NCBI RefSeq assembly: GCF_947623445.1
Contig: NC_135241.1
Span: 17,486,501-17,550,500, forward strand
Direction: 5' to 3'
DNA length: 64,000 bases
Source of the DNA: Clavelina lepadiformis
Lineage: Eukaryota; Chordata; Ascidiacea; Aplousobranchia; Clavelinidae
The position numbers were made by a program, and so were the translations under genes. Positions 1-11,739 of the stretch are shown piece by piece. Each line of letters starts with the position of its first letter. Within the stretch, counting starts at the first letter, position 1. The notes under the pieces are model-generated. The model saw nothing but the letters and a program-made list of their open reading frames with translations. It was not told where the DNA came from and made no database searches.

Positions 1-1435
1 CATTTGCAAGAGCGAAGAAAGCCTAAAGAACTTCAAGATGGCAAAATGTTAAATAAGAATATCAAAGTCTGTTAAAGCCACCAAAGCTATGAAAGTTGGA
101 ATGTACTCTAGATGGGACAGTGCACTTTACATGTGGTTTCGACAGCAACGTGAAAAGGGAATTCCACTGACTGGTCCAATTCTCTTAGAAGAGGCCTCTG
201 AATTTCACAGCTTTCTCTATGCTGAGAGTCCTATAAGCCTGTGATAAATATATCAATTAATATAATATAAAATTGTGTACGACATAGAATTCTCGTCTAG
301 CGAATCAGCGAAGCATAACACTGCGTGACGTAGTCGATTGCTTCGTACTTACTGTGTGTGCATTTTGATTTATTCAGCCTTTTGGCTATTACGTTCAACG
401 CCGCAACATGTCTTTATGCTGTTGCTGTCACAATGTTCTATCTTGATTTATTCGTTCAATGAAGCTTCAATATAATCAGATTATACAGTTGTCATTCCTG
501 TGTTATTATTGCTGAAGTCTATCAAAGTTCACTGTTGAGATATACACAAGTAAACAGACTTTGTAAGGAAGTGGGCAAACCTTACAGGTTGAGGTACCAT
601 ACACCACTTTTCATTACAAGCCTTTTAACGCAAGTTATGGTTTCCAATGGCGGTTTTCCAAACGCTTTGACATCTAAAGTCTTGCCATTGCTGGAGAAAA
701 AATTAGTGCTAACTGCCAATGTTGTTTCCGCTGACGAATTTGTCAATTCCTTCAAAAAAACTTACAGATGGTTATCCTTGGATCAAATTTTTAATTGTGA
801 TGAGACAGGTCTCTGACTTTGACTCACTTTGACTACGATCCACCTGTGACAAAAAAAGCTAAAGAGCGTGTAACAATTAATGTTTGTTCTAATGTAAGTG
901 GTTCCATTAAACTGCCATTGTTGTTTATGGGCAAGGCAAATAATCCCCGTTGCTTTCGTGGAATTGACAAATCGACATTACCCGTTGCGTAAAACGCAAA
1001 AATTACAATGCTCTGTTCGTCATTCAGAGGCAATGCTGATGTTTTACAATTTGCCTGACGTGACTCCGTTTTTAGCCGGAGGCAGCAGCTTCAAACACTT
1101 CCACATTGATACGACTTCGTGAGTTAGTTGCTGAAAAATGAGAATCGTCCCACAAACAATCTAAAATTTATTCATTTTTCAGTAGATTTACTGTTGCAAC
1201 TGATGTAGTGTAACAGTGATGTATTACAACAGACAAGCGGAAGCGGCCAATTTCTTGCTAAAATTTTAACTTCTAACAGTTTTTATACTGTAGGCCTACC
1301 ATTACCATAAATGTCTTGTGTTTTCGTTTCGTTTTGACTTAGATGTAACAATTCAATTATCCGTTTTTTTTGCTTATCCGGTCACGTTTCTGAAAACATT
1401 GTCCCAACTAGACCGGATATAATCGAGGAAGCACT
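1..1435 (+). mobile_element. Tigger/pogo-type DNA transposon, decayed copy 1
   Basis: This is a degraded relative of the Tigger group (pogo superfamily, CENP-B-like helix-turn-helix plus DDE transposase). The window opens inside the DNA-binding part (residues like SKSVKATKAMKVGMYSR). The catalytic part follows at 535-816 with the DDE-type motif FNCDETGL, and a fragment resembling the KERVTINVCSN and LPLLFMGKA blocks lies at 860-990. Frames shift and stop repeatedly. Relative to copy 2 at 7.5-10 kb, about 657 bases are missing at position 990, removing the second and third catalytic blocks. An insert of roughly 300 bases (about 243-530) interrupts the ORF in both copies. It travelled with the protease gene in the segmental duplication. 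It cannot encode an active transposase. Confidence 0.85.
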
Positions 1436-1714
1436 TATCACAAACTTAGCATATCATAAATAATAATCAATCTAACATCGCCATCTTTGTGACCAGCTTG
1501 TTTGCTATCGGTATACTTTGGAAAGTTACTAAACTGTTATCAAAACAGTTTGAAAACATTCTCTGCTCATAAAGGTATTAAACGAACTCACGATCTATAC
1601 AGAACAGCCTACAGAATATACTTTACAGCCTGCAATATTGCACGATCTTGAAAACTTGTCAGAGGAAATTTTATTTCATTTCCATGAAAGTATGCGCATT
1701 GGTAACAATGTTAA

Positions 1715-3114
1715 TTAAATGTCAGCGTTGCTCTGAATCCAGCTGTAGACTGCGCTGTTCTTGGACCAAGCGGATGGATAGGTTTCAGTACATCCACTTG
1801 CGCCCCAAGAAGTGTTTCCAACAAGAACCCAATTACCGCCATCGTTAACAGCAAGAGGTCCGCCGGAATCACCCTGTAAATGAAAGATAGTCAGGTTATT
1901 TAGCAGTATAAGCTTAGTTATAATGTTTTATTAATTTTTCGTTTTGTACATGCTACAATTTATGTTTGTTTTTACGATAAATACCTAAATATTATTTTAA
2001 CTAAAATTGACCGAAAATAAATTACTTACGTTGCATGCGCTGTTGGTGTTGTCATTGGCGCATTGCATGCGGTCAGTGACTTGAGTTCCCCAGGTTGCTT
2101 GGCATTCTTTTTCGGAGACGAGAGTGGTGTAGGCGTATTGGAGGTTATCGGGGATTTGACCAAAAAATCCGCCACTTGTCTTTCCCCATCCAGTCATCAA
2201 AGCTTGAGTACCAGCAGCATACTCCTTGGATGCTACAGTAATTGGTTGGACCTGTACAGATTTGTTATAATAAAACGTACGAACCTTCAAGAAATCAATA
2301 ACATTTGTTTTTGTTTATGGTGATTATATGGTTAAAACTTGGTTAAAACTTTTAAAATATTGGTATACAAACTGCTCGCAAAATTTCTAGCATATCACGT
2401 TAAACTATAACATAAACGATTTTCAAATTTGTGTAAACCGATATCTTAATACTGACAATTTTAACGCTAAAACATGTTTTTAACGATGTATTCTTACAGC
2501 ACTGTTGAGTGTAGCTCCGGAAATGGTGATGATGGCATAATCGTAATCGATGGTTCCTGAGTTGTAGCTGGGATGGCACATGAAGTTGCGAGTGAAGAAA
2601 GATTGTCCAGGGTTTTTGTACTGAGTAGTGCCAAGGACAACCGTGAGGGAGCTGAAAATAGAAAACAGTTAGTTTACCAGTTGCATGAAAACCGTGCAAT
2701 TTTATCTAAAATGCATTTGATCGTAGAACTATATGTCTACTTATGGCTCAGCTTATTACTCTAGTTGCGTAAATTTCTTACTTCTGGGAACAGTGGCAGG
2801 CGGACATGACTTTAGTTGCGCTGATGAGAGAAGCGCCGCAGAAGTGGCTTCCACTGACTTGCAGAGATGCTTGCCATGGGGCGAAAGATGTGCTGGTGAC
2901 ATCAGCACCACCAACGACTCTGTTGTCAGCCGATGCAACTATATAAAATAAAGTGATTATTAAAGTAATTTAGGTGTTTAACTTAAAACAATACAAAAAA
3001 CAGAACATCTATTTTTGACTCTTGATTTTAGTTCTTAAGCATGAAACTACAAAATAGTATAAATATAACATTTTTACCGGCAGCGAGAAGAAGAATTCCA
3101 ACGAAGGCGTACAT
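1715..3114 (-). CDS. Chymotrypsin-like serine protease A (242 aa, 5 exons)
   Basis: Exons on the minus strand: 3114-3078, 2938-2782, 2651-2498, 2251-2030, 1873-1715; phases agree and sum to 242 codons plus stop. This is a secreted S1-family endopeptidase. A hydrophobic signal peptide starts [12 protein letters not shown], and a short pro-segment ends in DNR, so activation is by a trypsin-like cut before VVGG at residue 20. The triad is complete: His61 in SACHC, Asp102 in IDYDYAII, Ser193 in CNGDSGGP. The S1 pocket base (chymotrypsin 189) is Ser, with Gly at 216 and Ser at the 226 position, so chymotrypsin- or elastase-like rather than trypsin-like cleavage is expected. A digestive role is likely but inferred. 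The gene is paralogous to the two at 10.3-11.7 kb and 16.1-17.5 kb, with identical exon phases. Confidence 0.93.
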
Positions 3115-3179
3115 TATTTAGTTCTTGAATCGGTTTCGAGAAACTGAAGCTAGATGTCAAAGTGTCGATTTCCACCAGG

Positions 3180-3186
3180 TTTTATA
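3180..3186 (-). promoter_or_regulatory. TATA box of protease A
   Basis: TATAAAA on the minus strand, about 66 bases before the ATG. The same box sits at the same place before protease B, and a TATAAATA at a similar distance before protease C. Confidence 0.7.
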
Positions 3187-4742
3187 CTTTTGCTTTCCCC
3201 ACCATATGTGCTGTTTCACACGAAGAACACAAAAATACATTTTACAAGAAGATTTCCGATAAAGAGGACAAACAATGACCAGCAAAATTTATTTTAGCGC
3301 TTCTGAACAATTGCGACGTTTCTGCATCGAGGTGTTCACGCAGCAATTCCTTTAGCACTTGCAGCATTGCTCAATCTGCCATATTGACCTGCAGAGCACT
3401 TCGTGGGAAAAAATAGCTTTAAAATGGTTAAATTCCTATTTTTCGCTACTTAATTTTACAAAGATTTTTGAATATTATTACCAACATAAATTTATGAAAT
3501 AGAATAAATGCAAATGTATGAAAATAGTAAAAACAACAACCCTTGCTATCTTCTACCAAAGTTTTAGACACGTACATGTTACCTAAGAGTCGGGTGTAGT
3601 TACCTACAATCTTACAGCGTTTATCTTAATTAGGGCCGGTTTTGCCCTGATTATGGGTGCATGAGAATAAAGCAAGAGAAACTGCAAATTTTTGTGGTAT
3701 AATGAATGATGGTTCAGCAGCAAAAATATTTAAATATTTTCAAATAAATTTCAGCATATTTGAAGGTTACCAAAACATATTATTTTACTTTAAAGCCAAT
3801 CCGAAATTCATATAGTAGCAAATATTTTTAGACCAAGTTTAAATAGAGTATATTTGAAAGATAATAACAGTTTGCAAAACACGATTAACATGCGATCAAA
3901 AAATATAACGGCAGTTAATTAAAAAAATGCAGATAGAATTGGCAACGTTTTGGACTTATACTTCAATTAAGAATAGTGAGAACGTCACTACAGTGAGAAC
4001 ACAAACTACACAAACTTACATAAGTTAATTGTCGTTTACTATATAAACAAAGACACAAGAAATTCAGATGGACTTTTTACCACGACCGTGAGATAAATAA
4101 AATGTTTAAAATTATCTTGCTTGCTCTGAGACCAACAACAAACAAAACTTTGTTAAATATATCTCATTATTGTTCAGAAGGAGCTCGCATGCAGGTCTGC
4201 GTTTATTCCCACGGAGAAAACGTTTTCATGTTGCGCAATGCTGTAAAGCATGTGTAAGCTGCGTGCAATACATATGCAACGATGTCTCATTTTCATTTTT
4301 TATCTCTTGGCGAGAAGCTAGGTTACTTGTTCAGTATCTGTGAATATCTTTTTTTAGTATTAGTTAAATGAATAAGTTACTGACTATGTGCCACGTAGCC
4401 AACTTTATCTACAAACAAGTAACTATTTAATAAGAAAACACATGACGGTATACGACGATATAACCCAATTCATTTTTTGAATAAGTATGTAGGGAACCGG
4501 TAACCATAAAGCTTAACAATGGATTTTCTTAACATCTTTTGGTTATATTTCCTATTAAATTTTACGTCTTTCCAGTCAAATCATGCGGGTCCATTGATTG
4601 CATTTGGTCTTTATTTTAATCGTACTTGGAGTTAAATGACTTATTTAGTTACAAATCTCTGATATTGGTTTTAATTTTTTAAAGTAACATTTACGCAAAA
4701 CAGGCAATGGATCTGTTGTTGTTCTTCATTTCATCTTGACAA
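3187..4742. other. Intergenic DNA, part of duplication copy 1
   Basis: No gene recognised apart from the small exon fossil at 3336-3398. The sequence is AT-rich and matched along its length by 11740-13309. Confidence 0.6.
3336..3398 (-). pseudogene. Exon fossil resembling a Cys-rich GCC2/GCC3 (ephrin-receptor-like) repeat
   Basis: After an AG acceptor on the minus strand an open stretch reads CSAGQYGRLSNAASAKG and stops. This resembles the C-x-AGQYG...SNAS start of GCC2/GCC3 repeats common in tunicate extracellular proteins, but the later cysteines are absent. The duplicate lies at 11889-11951. Only about 20 codons, so the assignment is weak. Confidence 0.3.
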
Positions 4743-6430
4743 ATGTTTTATCTCTACAAAATGTTTAACGCGTGGTGGAGCCATGGATCTAAAACTACCC
4801 GTTACCCGTGGGTAATGGGAATCCCAGGGCGGCAGCTCTATCTCCCTCTGGCTTCTAGTCTCAATAAGCTCTCCGAACATTACTCACCAAAACAATTTCG
4901 ACAATTGTTGCTCATTTCAGAATTCACTACAACCGTTGAGCACATCAAAGGCTCTCCCAATGTTGTGGCGGACCTCTTGTCAAGGTCTAAACCTTCAGCA
5001 TCCAACATTAATAATCTCTAAAATCTTCCGCCTCCTTTAGAGTATGAGAAAATAGCACATGCTCAGATTATTAATCCTGCTATTCAGAAACTATGCACCG
5101 TACCAACATCACTCAAACTTCAAGACTGCAAGCTGCCCAATAATGAATTAACCATTCTTTGTGACGTGTTCACTAACACAGAGTGTGTTCTTGTTCCTTC
5201 CTCTATCCAGCGTCAAGTCTTTCTTCACTTACATAATTAATTAAATCCTGGAAAAAAGCCACAATTATGCTCATCAAAGAACAATTTCTCTGGACAGGGA
5301 TGTGTAAACAAATCGCTACCTGAGTCCAACAATGCCCAAACTGCCAAGAAGGAAAAATTTTCCGCCACACCAAAACCTCACCTGGGGTATTTAAAATTTT
5401 TTATGGTCGGTTTTCTGATGTTACAATTGATTTGATTGGACCACTTCCGACCTCACACGGTTACAAATACATCCTTACATGTATTGACCGCTATACTCGT
5501 TTCTCTCAAGCCATACAACTCCCTGATGCCACCACGGAAACCGTTGTTGCTTACTTTGCCAATCACTGGTGTTCCTTGGTCGGTGTTCCAATCATTCTCA
5601 CAAGTGATCGTAGATCGTGTTTCACAAGTTCTGCTTGGGCGGAAATTATGCGCTCTCTTTGTATTCAACACGATTTAACTACAGCTCATCATCCAAGTTT
5701 CAATGGAATTATGGAACGTGCAAATGCTGAAATTAAGCGCACCATCAAGTGTTCAGATAAACCTGAGCGTTGGATTCACAAATTAGGTTTTATTGTCTTG
5801 GCTTTGCGTAATCGTTATCTCCAGGATTTGAAATGTACAACTGCTAAGTTAGCTTTTGGCCACACCTTACGTCTCCCAGGTGGTTTCTTTTCTGACTCCA
5901 AGCTTGCTTCTGTTGTTCCTACATCCAACTACCTCGGTGCTTACCGAGACTTCATCAACGACCTTCAGTTTACTCCAACAAATACTCATACGAAATTCAT
6001 ACAGTCCTACGATCATCCGGATTTGAAACAATGTGTCCGTGTTTATGCTCGATGTGATCATGTCAAAGGAGCGTTGTAACGCCCATATGTTGGTCCTTTT
6101 CCGGTATTGGAAAGATACGAAAAGTATTTCGTTATTTTCTCTCATGGCAAACCGGACCGCGTCTCCCTTGACCGTCTCAAACCTAGCTATACTATCGATA
6201 TTGATGCTCCTATACCGTCATCCTCCTCGCATCAACAAGATTTTTCTTTGCAGGTTGAACATCCTTCTCCACAGTCTTTTCCCTCTACTTCAACGACATC
6301 ACAAACACTTCCACCTGCTTTAACTGCTTCAGACTCTTAAATTGCGGTCCCAAAATGCGACCGGAAAAATCCTGCAGTTATAAAGACTTCTCGGACTGGT
6401 CGCAAAATCAATCTACCGAAACGTTTCTCT
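4743..6430 (+). mobile_element. Ty3/gypsy-type retroelement fragment (3' half of pol)
   Basis: Only the end of pol is present, in order: the RNase H tail (4840-5021; EFTTTVEHIKGSPNVVADLL and the typical LSRSK end), a broken zinc-binding region and linker (about 5040-5430, with in-frame stops), the integrase core (5432-6079), and a C-terminal GPY/F-like module (about 6080-6190, ending in a VSLDRLKPSY motif). Gag, protease and reverse transcriptase are missing and no LTR pair was seen. Stops and frame breaks show that it is dead. It begins exactly where the homology of duplication copy 1 ends. Confidence 0.85.
5432..6079 (+). pseudogene. Integrase core of the gypsy-like fragment
   Basis: Open for 215 codons, unusually intact for a dead element. 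The three acidic positions of a retroviral-type integrase are visible: Asp in CIDRYTRF, Asp in LTSDRRSCF, Glu in GIMERANAEIK. The flanks are characteristic too (DLIGPLPTSHGYKY before, HHPSFNG just before the Glu). Without the N-terminal zinc finger and upstream pol it is a fragment; the ATG is internal and not a real start. Confidence 0.8.
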
Positions 6431-6445
6431 GATTAGAAACACAAC

Positions 6446-7060
6446 ATGTTCCATTGTTTGCTGCTTACGTGTTTCTTTGTGTTTACATCAGCCGCTCAGG
6501 TAAATCTTCACCTGTGATCACAACAATTTCTATTATGTCAACGTTCGCATTCTCTTAGGTTATACACCTTTGATGACGACATCCGTTGCCAAAAGCAAAC
6601 ACCGTTCTACATACACAACTGCTCTGCTACCGTGTTTGCTCCAGATCTTCCTCTCCAGAAAATTCCTGCAATAGTTTTCACTTCACAGATTACGTACTGA
6701 AAAACTCTTTACTTCTTTTTTGGGAGTTATCAAAAATCGGCCAACACCTTCGACGCCAATACCTTCGACAAGAAAAGAAAATTTTCTCTTTATTACCTGC
6801 CGTATAATGAACTCATAAAAGAGATATTGCAGCAAAACGGTCTGAATGGGCAACCAATAGACTACTGGACCACGCATTTGATCGTGTTCAAGGATTAAGA
6901 AAAAATTTGCTTCAAATTTAAACCCTACATGTATACGTTTCGGCTAATAGCCAACAACTATTTGTCGCTGAGAGCTTTAGCTGTTAACTTGCCATTAGCC
7001 GGGAAAATTTTCTCAGCTCTATTAGTTGCAATACGACAGTTCTTTTAAATCAACCGTATA
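6446..7060 (+). pseudogene. Decayed reading frame behind the integrase, start resembles a signal peptide
   Basis: A short ORF begins MFHCLLLTCFFVFTSAA and stops after 23 codons. Coding-like pieces follow, broken by stops and frame changes (6555-6890; for example YIHNCSATVFAPDLPLQKI). Position and the hydrophobic start allow an extra 3' gene of the retroelement or a captured host exon. I do not recognise the family. Confidence 0.3.
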
Positions 7061-7496
7061 CGCTACGACCCTAAATACAGCTGTATGTTACATTATCGCT
7101 ACTTGTCAGCAGATCAGTCTGTATTCATTGATTTAATCATGTTATGAGTTTCATATGACTTATTTTCATTTTGAAGTGCTCGCGATAAGCTTGGCAGATA
7201 TACACCAATATAACATCTATGCAAGCCCAAATATAGTGTTGTTTGGAAGAGTTCTAAACTCAAATCTATAGCTAACCTATAAAATTGGATAAAACATTAT
7301 GTTTATGATAACGTTGTGCGTTTGGTCATTGGACTCAAAAATGACCACTGACAACTTAAACTGAAGAAAAAATCAATGTAATAAAACAGACAAAAAGTAG
7401 TTTCATGAAAAGCGTTTTCAATATCTTTAGATACCGTTTTAATGAAAAACATCAGAAAATCATTTGTATAAACATATTTGAGATATGTCTTCCTAT
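7061..7496. other. Spacer between retroelement remnant and Tigger copy 2
   Basis: AT-rich; no coding or repeat signal seen. No convincing long terminal repeat. Confidence 0.5.
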
Positions 7497-9985
7497 CGAT
7501 TCGTCCCTCAATTAACCGACATTCGTTTATCCGGTCGCTCCATTTTGCTACAGCATTTCAAAATTAGATGGTTTTTTAACTAGCCGTTGGACGAATCGTT
7601 ACCGAGAAATTTGCATCACAGTAAATTCAATCATCACAATGTCGCGTAAACGCTATTATGGTAGTTTATTACATCACTATAAAAACTATCAGGGCTGCTT
7701 TCCTGCGGTGGAGTCAGCTGTCTAATTGTTACTACACTGTACCCGACCGGTAGGCCTAATTGTTAAAGTTTTGAGATGAATTCATGTTCGAAAGGCAACG
7801 TGAAACGTAAAAGGATTGTTTTATTTGTGGAATACAAGCTGAAGGTATGTGATATAGTACGGAAAAAAATTCCTAAAACTGAAATTATGTTGAAATACAA
7901 CATCGGAAAGTCAACTGTCAATGACATTTGCAAGAGCGAAGAAAGCCTAAAGAACTTCAAGATGGCAAAATGTGAGATAGGAATATCAAAGTCTGTTAAA
8001 GCCACCAAAGCTATGAAAGTTGGAATGTACTCCAGATTGAACAGTGCACTTTACATGTGGTTTCGACAGCAACGTGAAAAAGGAATTCCACTGACTGGTC
8101 CGATTCTCTTAGAAAAGGCCTCTGAATTTCACAGCTTTTTCTATGCTGAGAGTCCTATAAGCCTGCGATAAATATATCAATTAATATAATATAAAATTGT
8201 GTACGACATAGAATTCTCGTCTAGCGAATCAGCGAAGCATAACACTGCGTGACGTAGTCGATTGCTTCGTACTTACTGTGTGTGCATTTTGATTTATTCA
8301 GCCTTTTGGCTATTACGTTCAACGCCGCAACATGTCTTTATGCTGTTGCTGTCACAATGTTCTATCTTGATTTATTCGTTCAATGAAGCTTCAATATAAT
8401 CAGATTATACAGTTGTCATTCCTGTATTATTATTGCTGAAGTCTATCAAAGTTCACTGTTGAGATATACACAAGTAAACAGACTTTGTAAGGAAGTGGGC
8501 AAACCTTACAGGTTAAGGTACCATACACCACTTTTCATTACAAGCCTTTTAACGCAAGTTATGGTTTCCAACGGCGGTTTTCCAAACGCTTTGACATCTA
8601 AAGTCTTGCCATTGCTGGAGAAAAAATTAGTGCTAATGTTGTTTCCGCTGAGGAATTTGTCAATTCCTTCAAACAAACTTACAGGTGGTTATCCTTGGAT
8701 AAAATTTTTAATTGTGATGAGGCTGGTCTCTGACTGACGCACTTTGACTACGAACCACCTGGAACAAAAAAAGCTAAAGAGCGTGTAACAATTAATGTTT
8801 GTTCTAATGTAAGTGGTTCCATTAAACTGCCATTGTTGTTTATGGGCAAGGCAAATAATCCCCATTGCTTTCGTGAAATTGACAAATCGACATTACCCGT
8901 TGCGTATCGAAGCGAGAAAAAATGCTTGGGTTAATACAGTTATACTCAACGATTGGTTTCAAAACTGTTTCGTACCCGACGTAAAGGAAAAACTAGCTGA
9001 ATTAGGACAGGAACCAAAAACACTTTTGATATTATATAACTGCTCCGCTTATCCTAGCGAAGATAAACTAGTGTCCAATGACGGACAGATTGTTGCTAAA
9101 TTTCTACCGCCAAATGTCACTTCGCTCATACAACCCATGGATCAGGGCTTTTTAGAGTGCCTGAAGAGAGTATATCGTAAGTCTATTTTAGGAGATCTAT
9201 AGTTTCTCAGACAGAGGGTGATATGCCTGCTTTTCTGAAGAAAGTTGATATGCTGAAGGTTGTAGAAAATATAGCAAACGCTTTGGAACAAATAAGTCTA
9301 GAGTTGTTACGGAAATCTTGGCGCAAACTCATTCCACTCGGAGAAGGAAAACGCAATTTATTTGGAGAGCGTGCTAAATGACAATCTCGTGGAACAATTT
9401 GCCGCACTAAACATTGAATTGACGACCTCTGATATTGATGGATGGTTTGAAGAAGATGGTTACGAACATATGGATAAACACGGAACAGTCGATCTTGTTT
9501 TAGCAGCAGAAGAGGACGTGTGTGATGAGCAAGAGAATGCAGAAGAGATTACAGAACATTCCACGCAAAAATCACAATGCTCTGTTCCCCATTCAGAGGC
9601 AATGCGGATGTTTGACCATAATTGCTTAACGTGACCCCGTTTTCAGCCGGAGGCAGCAGTTTCAAACACTTCCACATTGATACGACTTCGCGAGTTAGTT
9701 GCTAAAAAACGCGAATCGTCCCACAAACAATCTAAAATTGATTCATTTTTCAGTAGATTTACTGTTGCAACTGATGTAGTGCAACAGTGATGTATTACAA
9801 CAGACAAGCGGGCAACATCTTGCTAAAATTTTAACTTCTATCAGTTTTTATACTGTAGGCCTACCATAAATGTCTTGTGTTTTCGTTTCGTTTTGACTTA
9901 GATGTAACAATTCAATTATCCGTTTATTTTTGCTTATCCGGTCACGTTTCTGAAAACATTGTCCCAACTAGACCGGATACTCGAG
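7497..9985 (+). mobile_element. Tigger/pogo-type DNA transposon, decayed copy 2
   Basis: Longer of the two copies. The ends are inferred from diverged terminal repeats with the ATTAACCG and TTATCCGGTC motifs near 7505-7545 and their inverted counterparts near 9920-9980. 7776-8171 is an open CENP-B-type helix-turn-helix (KRKRIVLFVEYKLKVCDIV, then a second HTH). After an insert of 300-450 bases come the DDE blocks: FNCDEAGL (about 8715), IDKSTLPVAY-like and NAWVNTVILNDWF, then LLILYNCSAYPSEDK where the family has LDNAPAHP, then FLPPNVTSLIQPMDQG (about 9105). The second catalytic Asp is therefore replaced. Acidic C-terminal sequence lies at 9362-9630. The presence of stops marks it as inactive. 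Confidence 0.85.
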
Positions 9986-10270
9986 GAAGCACTTATCACA
10001 AACTTAGCATACCATAAATAATAATCTATCTAACATCGCCATCTTCGTGACCAGCTTGTTTGCTATCGGTATGCTTTGGAAAGTTAATAAACTGTTATCA
10101 AAACAGTTTGAAAACATTCTCTGCTCATAAAGGTATTAAACGAAATCCCGATCTATACAGAACAGCCTGCAGCATACTTTACAGCCTGCAATATTGCACG
10201 AACTTGAAAACTTGTCAGAGGAAATTTTATTTCATTTCCATGAAAGTATGCGCATTGGTAACAATGTTAA

Positions 10271-11667
10271 TTACATGTTGGACTGAATCCAGCTGTAGAC
10301 TGCGCTGTTCTTGGACCAAGCGGATGGAGAGGTTTGAGTACATCCATTTGCGCCCCAAGAAGTGTTTCCAACAAGAACCCAATTACCGCCATCTTTAACA
10401 GCAAGAGGTCCACCGGAATCACCCTGTAAATGAAAGAGAGTCAGGTTATTTAGCAGTATAAGCTTGTTTATATAATGTTTTATTAATTTTTCGTTTTGTA
10501 CATGCTATAATTTATGTTTGTTTTTACGATAAATATCTAATACTTATTTTAACTAAAAGTGACCGAAAATAAGTTACTTACGTTGCATGCGCTGTTGGTG
10601 TTGTCATTGGCGCATTGCATGCGGTCAGTCACTTGACTTCCCCAGGTTGCTTTGCATTGGAGTTCGGAAATGAGATAGGTGTAGGCGAATTGGAGGTTAT
10701 CGGGGATTTGACCAAAAATTCCGCCACTTGTCTTTCCCCATCCAGTCATCAAAGCTTGAGTACCAGCAGCATACTCCTTGGATGCTACAGTAATTGGTTG
10801 GACCTGTACAGATTTGTTATAATAAAACGTATGAACCTTCAAGAAATCAATAACATTTGTTTTTGTTTATGGTGATTACATGGTTAAAACTTGGTTAAAA
10901 CTTTTAAAATATTGATATACAAACTGTTTGCAAAATTTCTAGCATACCACGTTAAAATATAACATAAACGATTTACAAATTTGTGTAAACCAATATCTTA
11001 ATACTGGTATGTTTAACGCTAAAACATGTTTTTAAAGTAATATTCTTACATCACTGTTGAGTGAAGCTCCGGAAATGGTGATGATGGCATAATCGTAATC
11101 GATGGTTCTGGAGCTGTAGCTGGGATGGCAAATGAAGTTGGTAGTGAAGAAAGATTGTCCAGGGTCTTTGTATTGAAGAGTGCCAAGGACAACGGTGAGG
11201 GAGCTGAAAATAGAAAACAGTTAGTTTACCAGTTGTTTGAAAATCGTGCAATTTTAGCTAAAATGCATTTGATTGTAGGACTATATGTCTACTTATGGCT
11301 CAGCTTATTACTCTAGTTGCGTAAATTTTCTTACTTTTGGGAACAGTGACAGGCGGACATGACTTTAGTTGCGCTGATGAGAGAAGCGCCGCAGAAGTGG
11401 CTTCCACTGACTTGCAGAGATGCTTGCCATGGGGCGAAAGATGTGCTGGTGACATCAGCACCACCAACGACTCTGTTGTCAGCCGATGCAACTATACAAA
11501 ATAAAGTGGTTATTAAAGTAGTTTAGGTGTTTAACTTAAAACGATACAAAAAACAGAACATCTATTTTTGGCTCTTGATTTTAGTTCTTAAGCATAAAAT
11601 TACAAAATATTCTAAGTATAACATTTTTACCGGCAGCGAGAAGAAGAATTCCAACGAAGGCGTACAT
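10271..11667 (-). CDS. Chymotrypsin-like serine protease B (240 aa, 5 exons)
   Basis: Exons: 11667-11631, 11491-11335, 11203-11050, 10803-10582, 10423-10271. It is the near twin of protease A, with the same phases, the same signal peptide and the same VVGG activation site. The triad is intact (His61, Asp102, Ser193 in GDSGGP). Differences from A cluster around residues 150-165 ([18 protein letters not shown] against [18 protein letters not shown]) and after Ser193 ([14 protein letters not shown] against [14 protein letters not shown]), which are loops bordering the substrate cleft. The C-terminus is two residues shorter. Base 189 is Ser, so chymotrypsin/elastase-type specificity. Either a recent paralogue or an allelic copy. 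Confidence 0.92.
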
Positions 11668-11732
11668 TATTGAGTTCTTGAATCGGTTTCGAGAAACTGA
11701 AGCTAGATGTCAAAGTGTCGATTTCCACCAGG

Positions 11733-11739
11733 TTTTATA
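11733..11739 (-). promoter_or_regulatory. TATA box of protease B
   Basis: TATAAAA, same distance from the ATG as in protease A; the surrounding promoter is nearly identical. Confidence 0.7.

Larger units (their letters stand above)
1..4742 (+). repeat. Tandem segmental duplication, copy 1
   Basis: Position 1 matches 7926 and the match continues, through the Tigger remnant, the whole protease gene, its promoter and about 1.5 kb of upstream DNA, to 4742, which matches 13309. By eye the copies differ by only a few bases per hundred. The left end lies outside the window. The right end stops abruptly where gypsy-like sequence begins. Main difference: the internal deletion of copy 1 at 990. It could also reflect two haplotypes placed in tandem by the assembler. 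Confidence 0.9.

Noticed and set aside
2063..2323. Plus-strand ORFs over protease exons, also at 10615-10875 and 16640-16897
   Set aside because: Shadows of minus-strand protease exons; the minus strand has correct splice sites and catalytic motifs.
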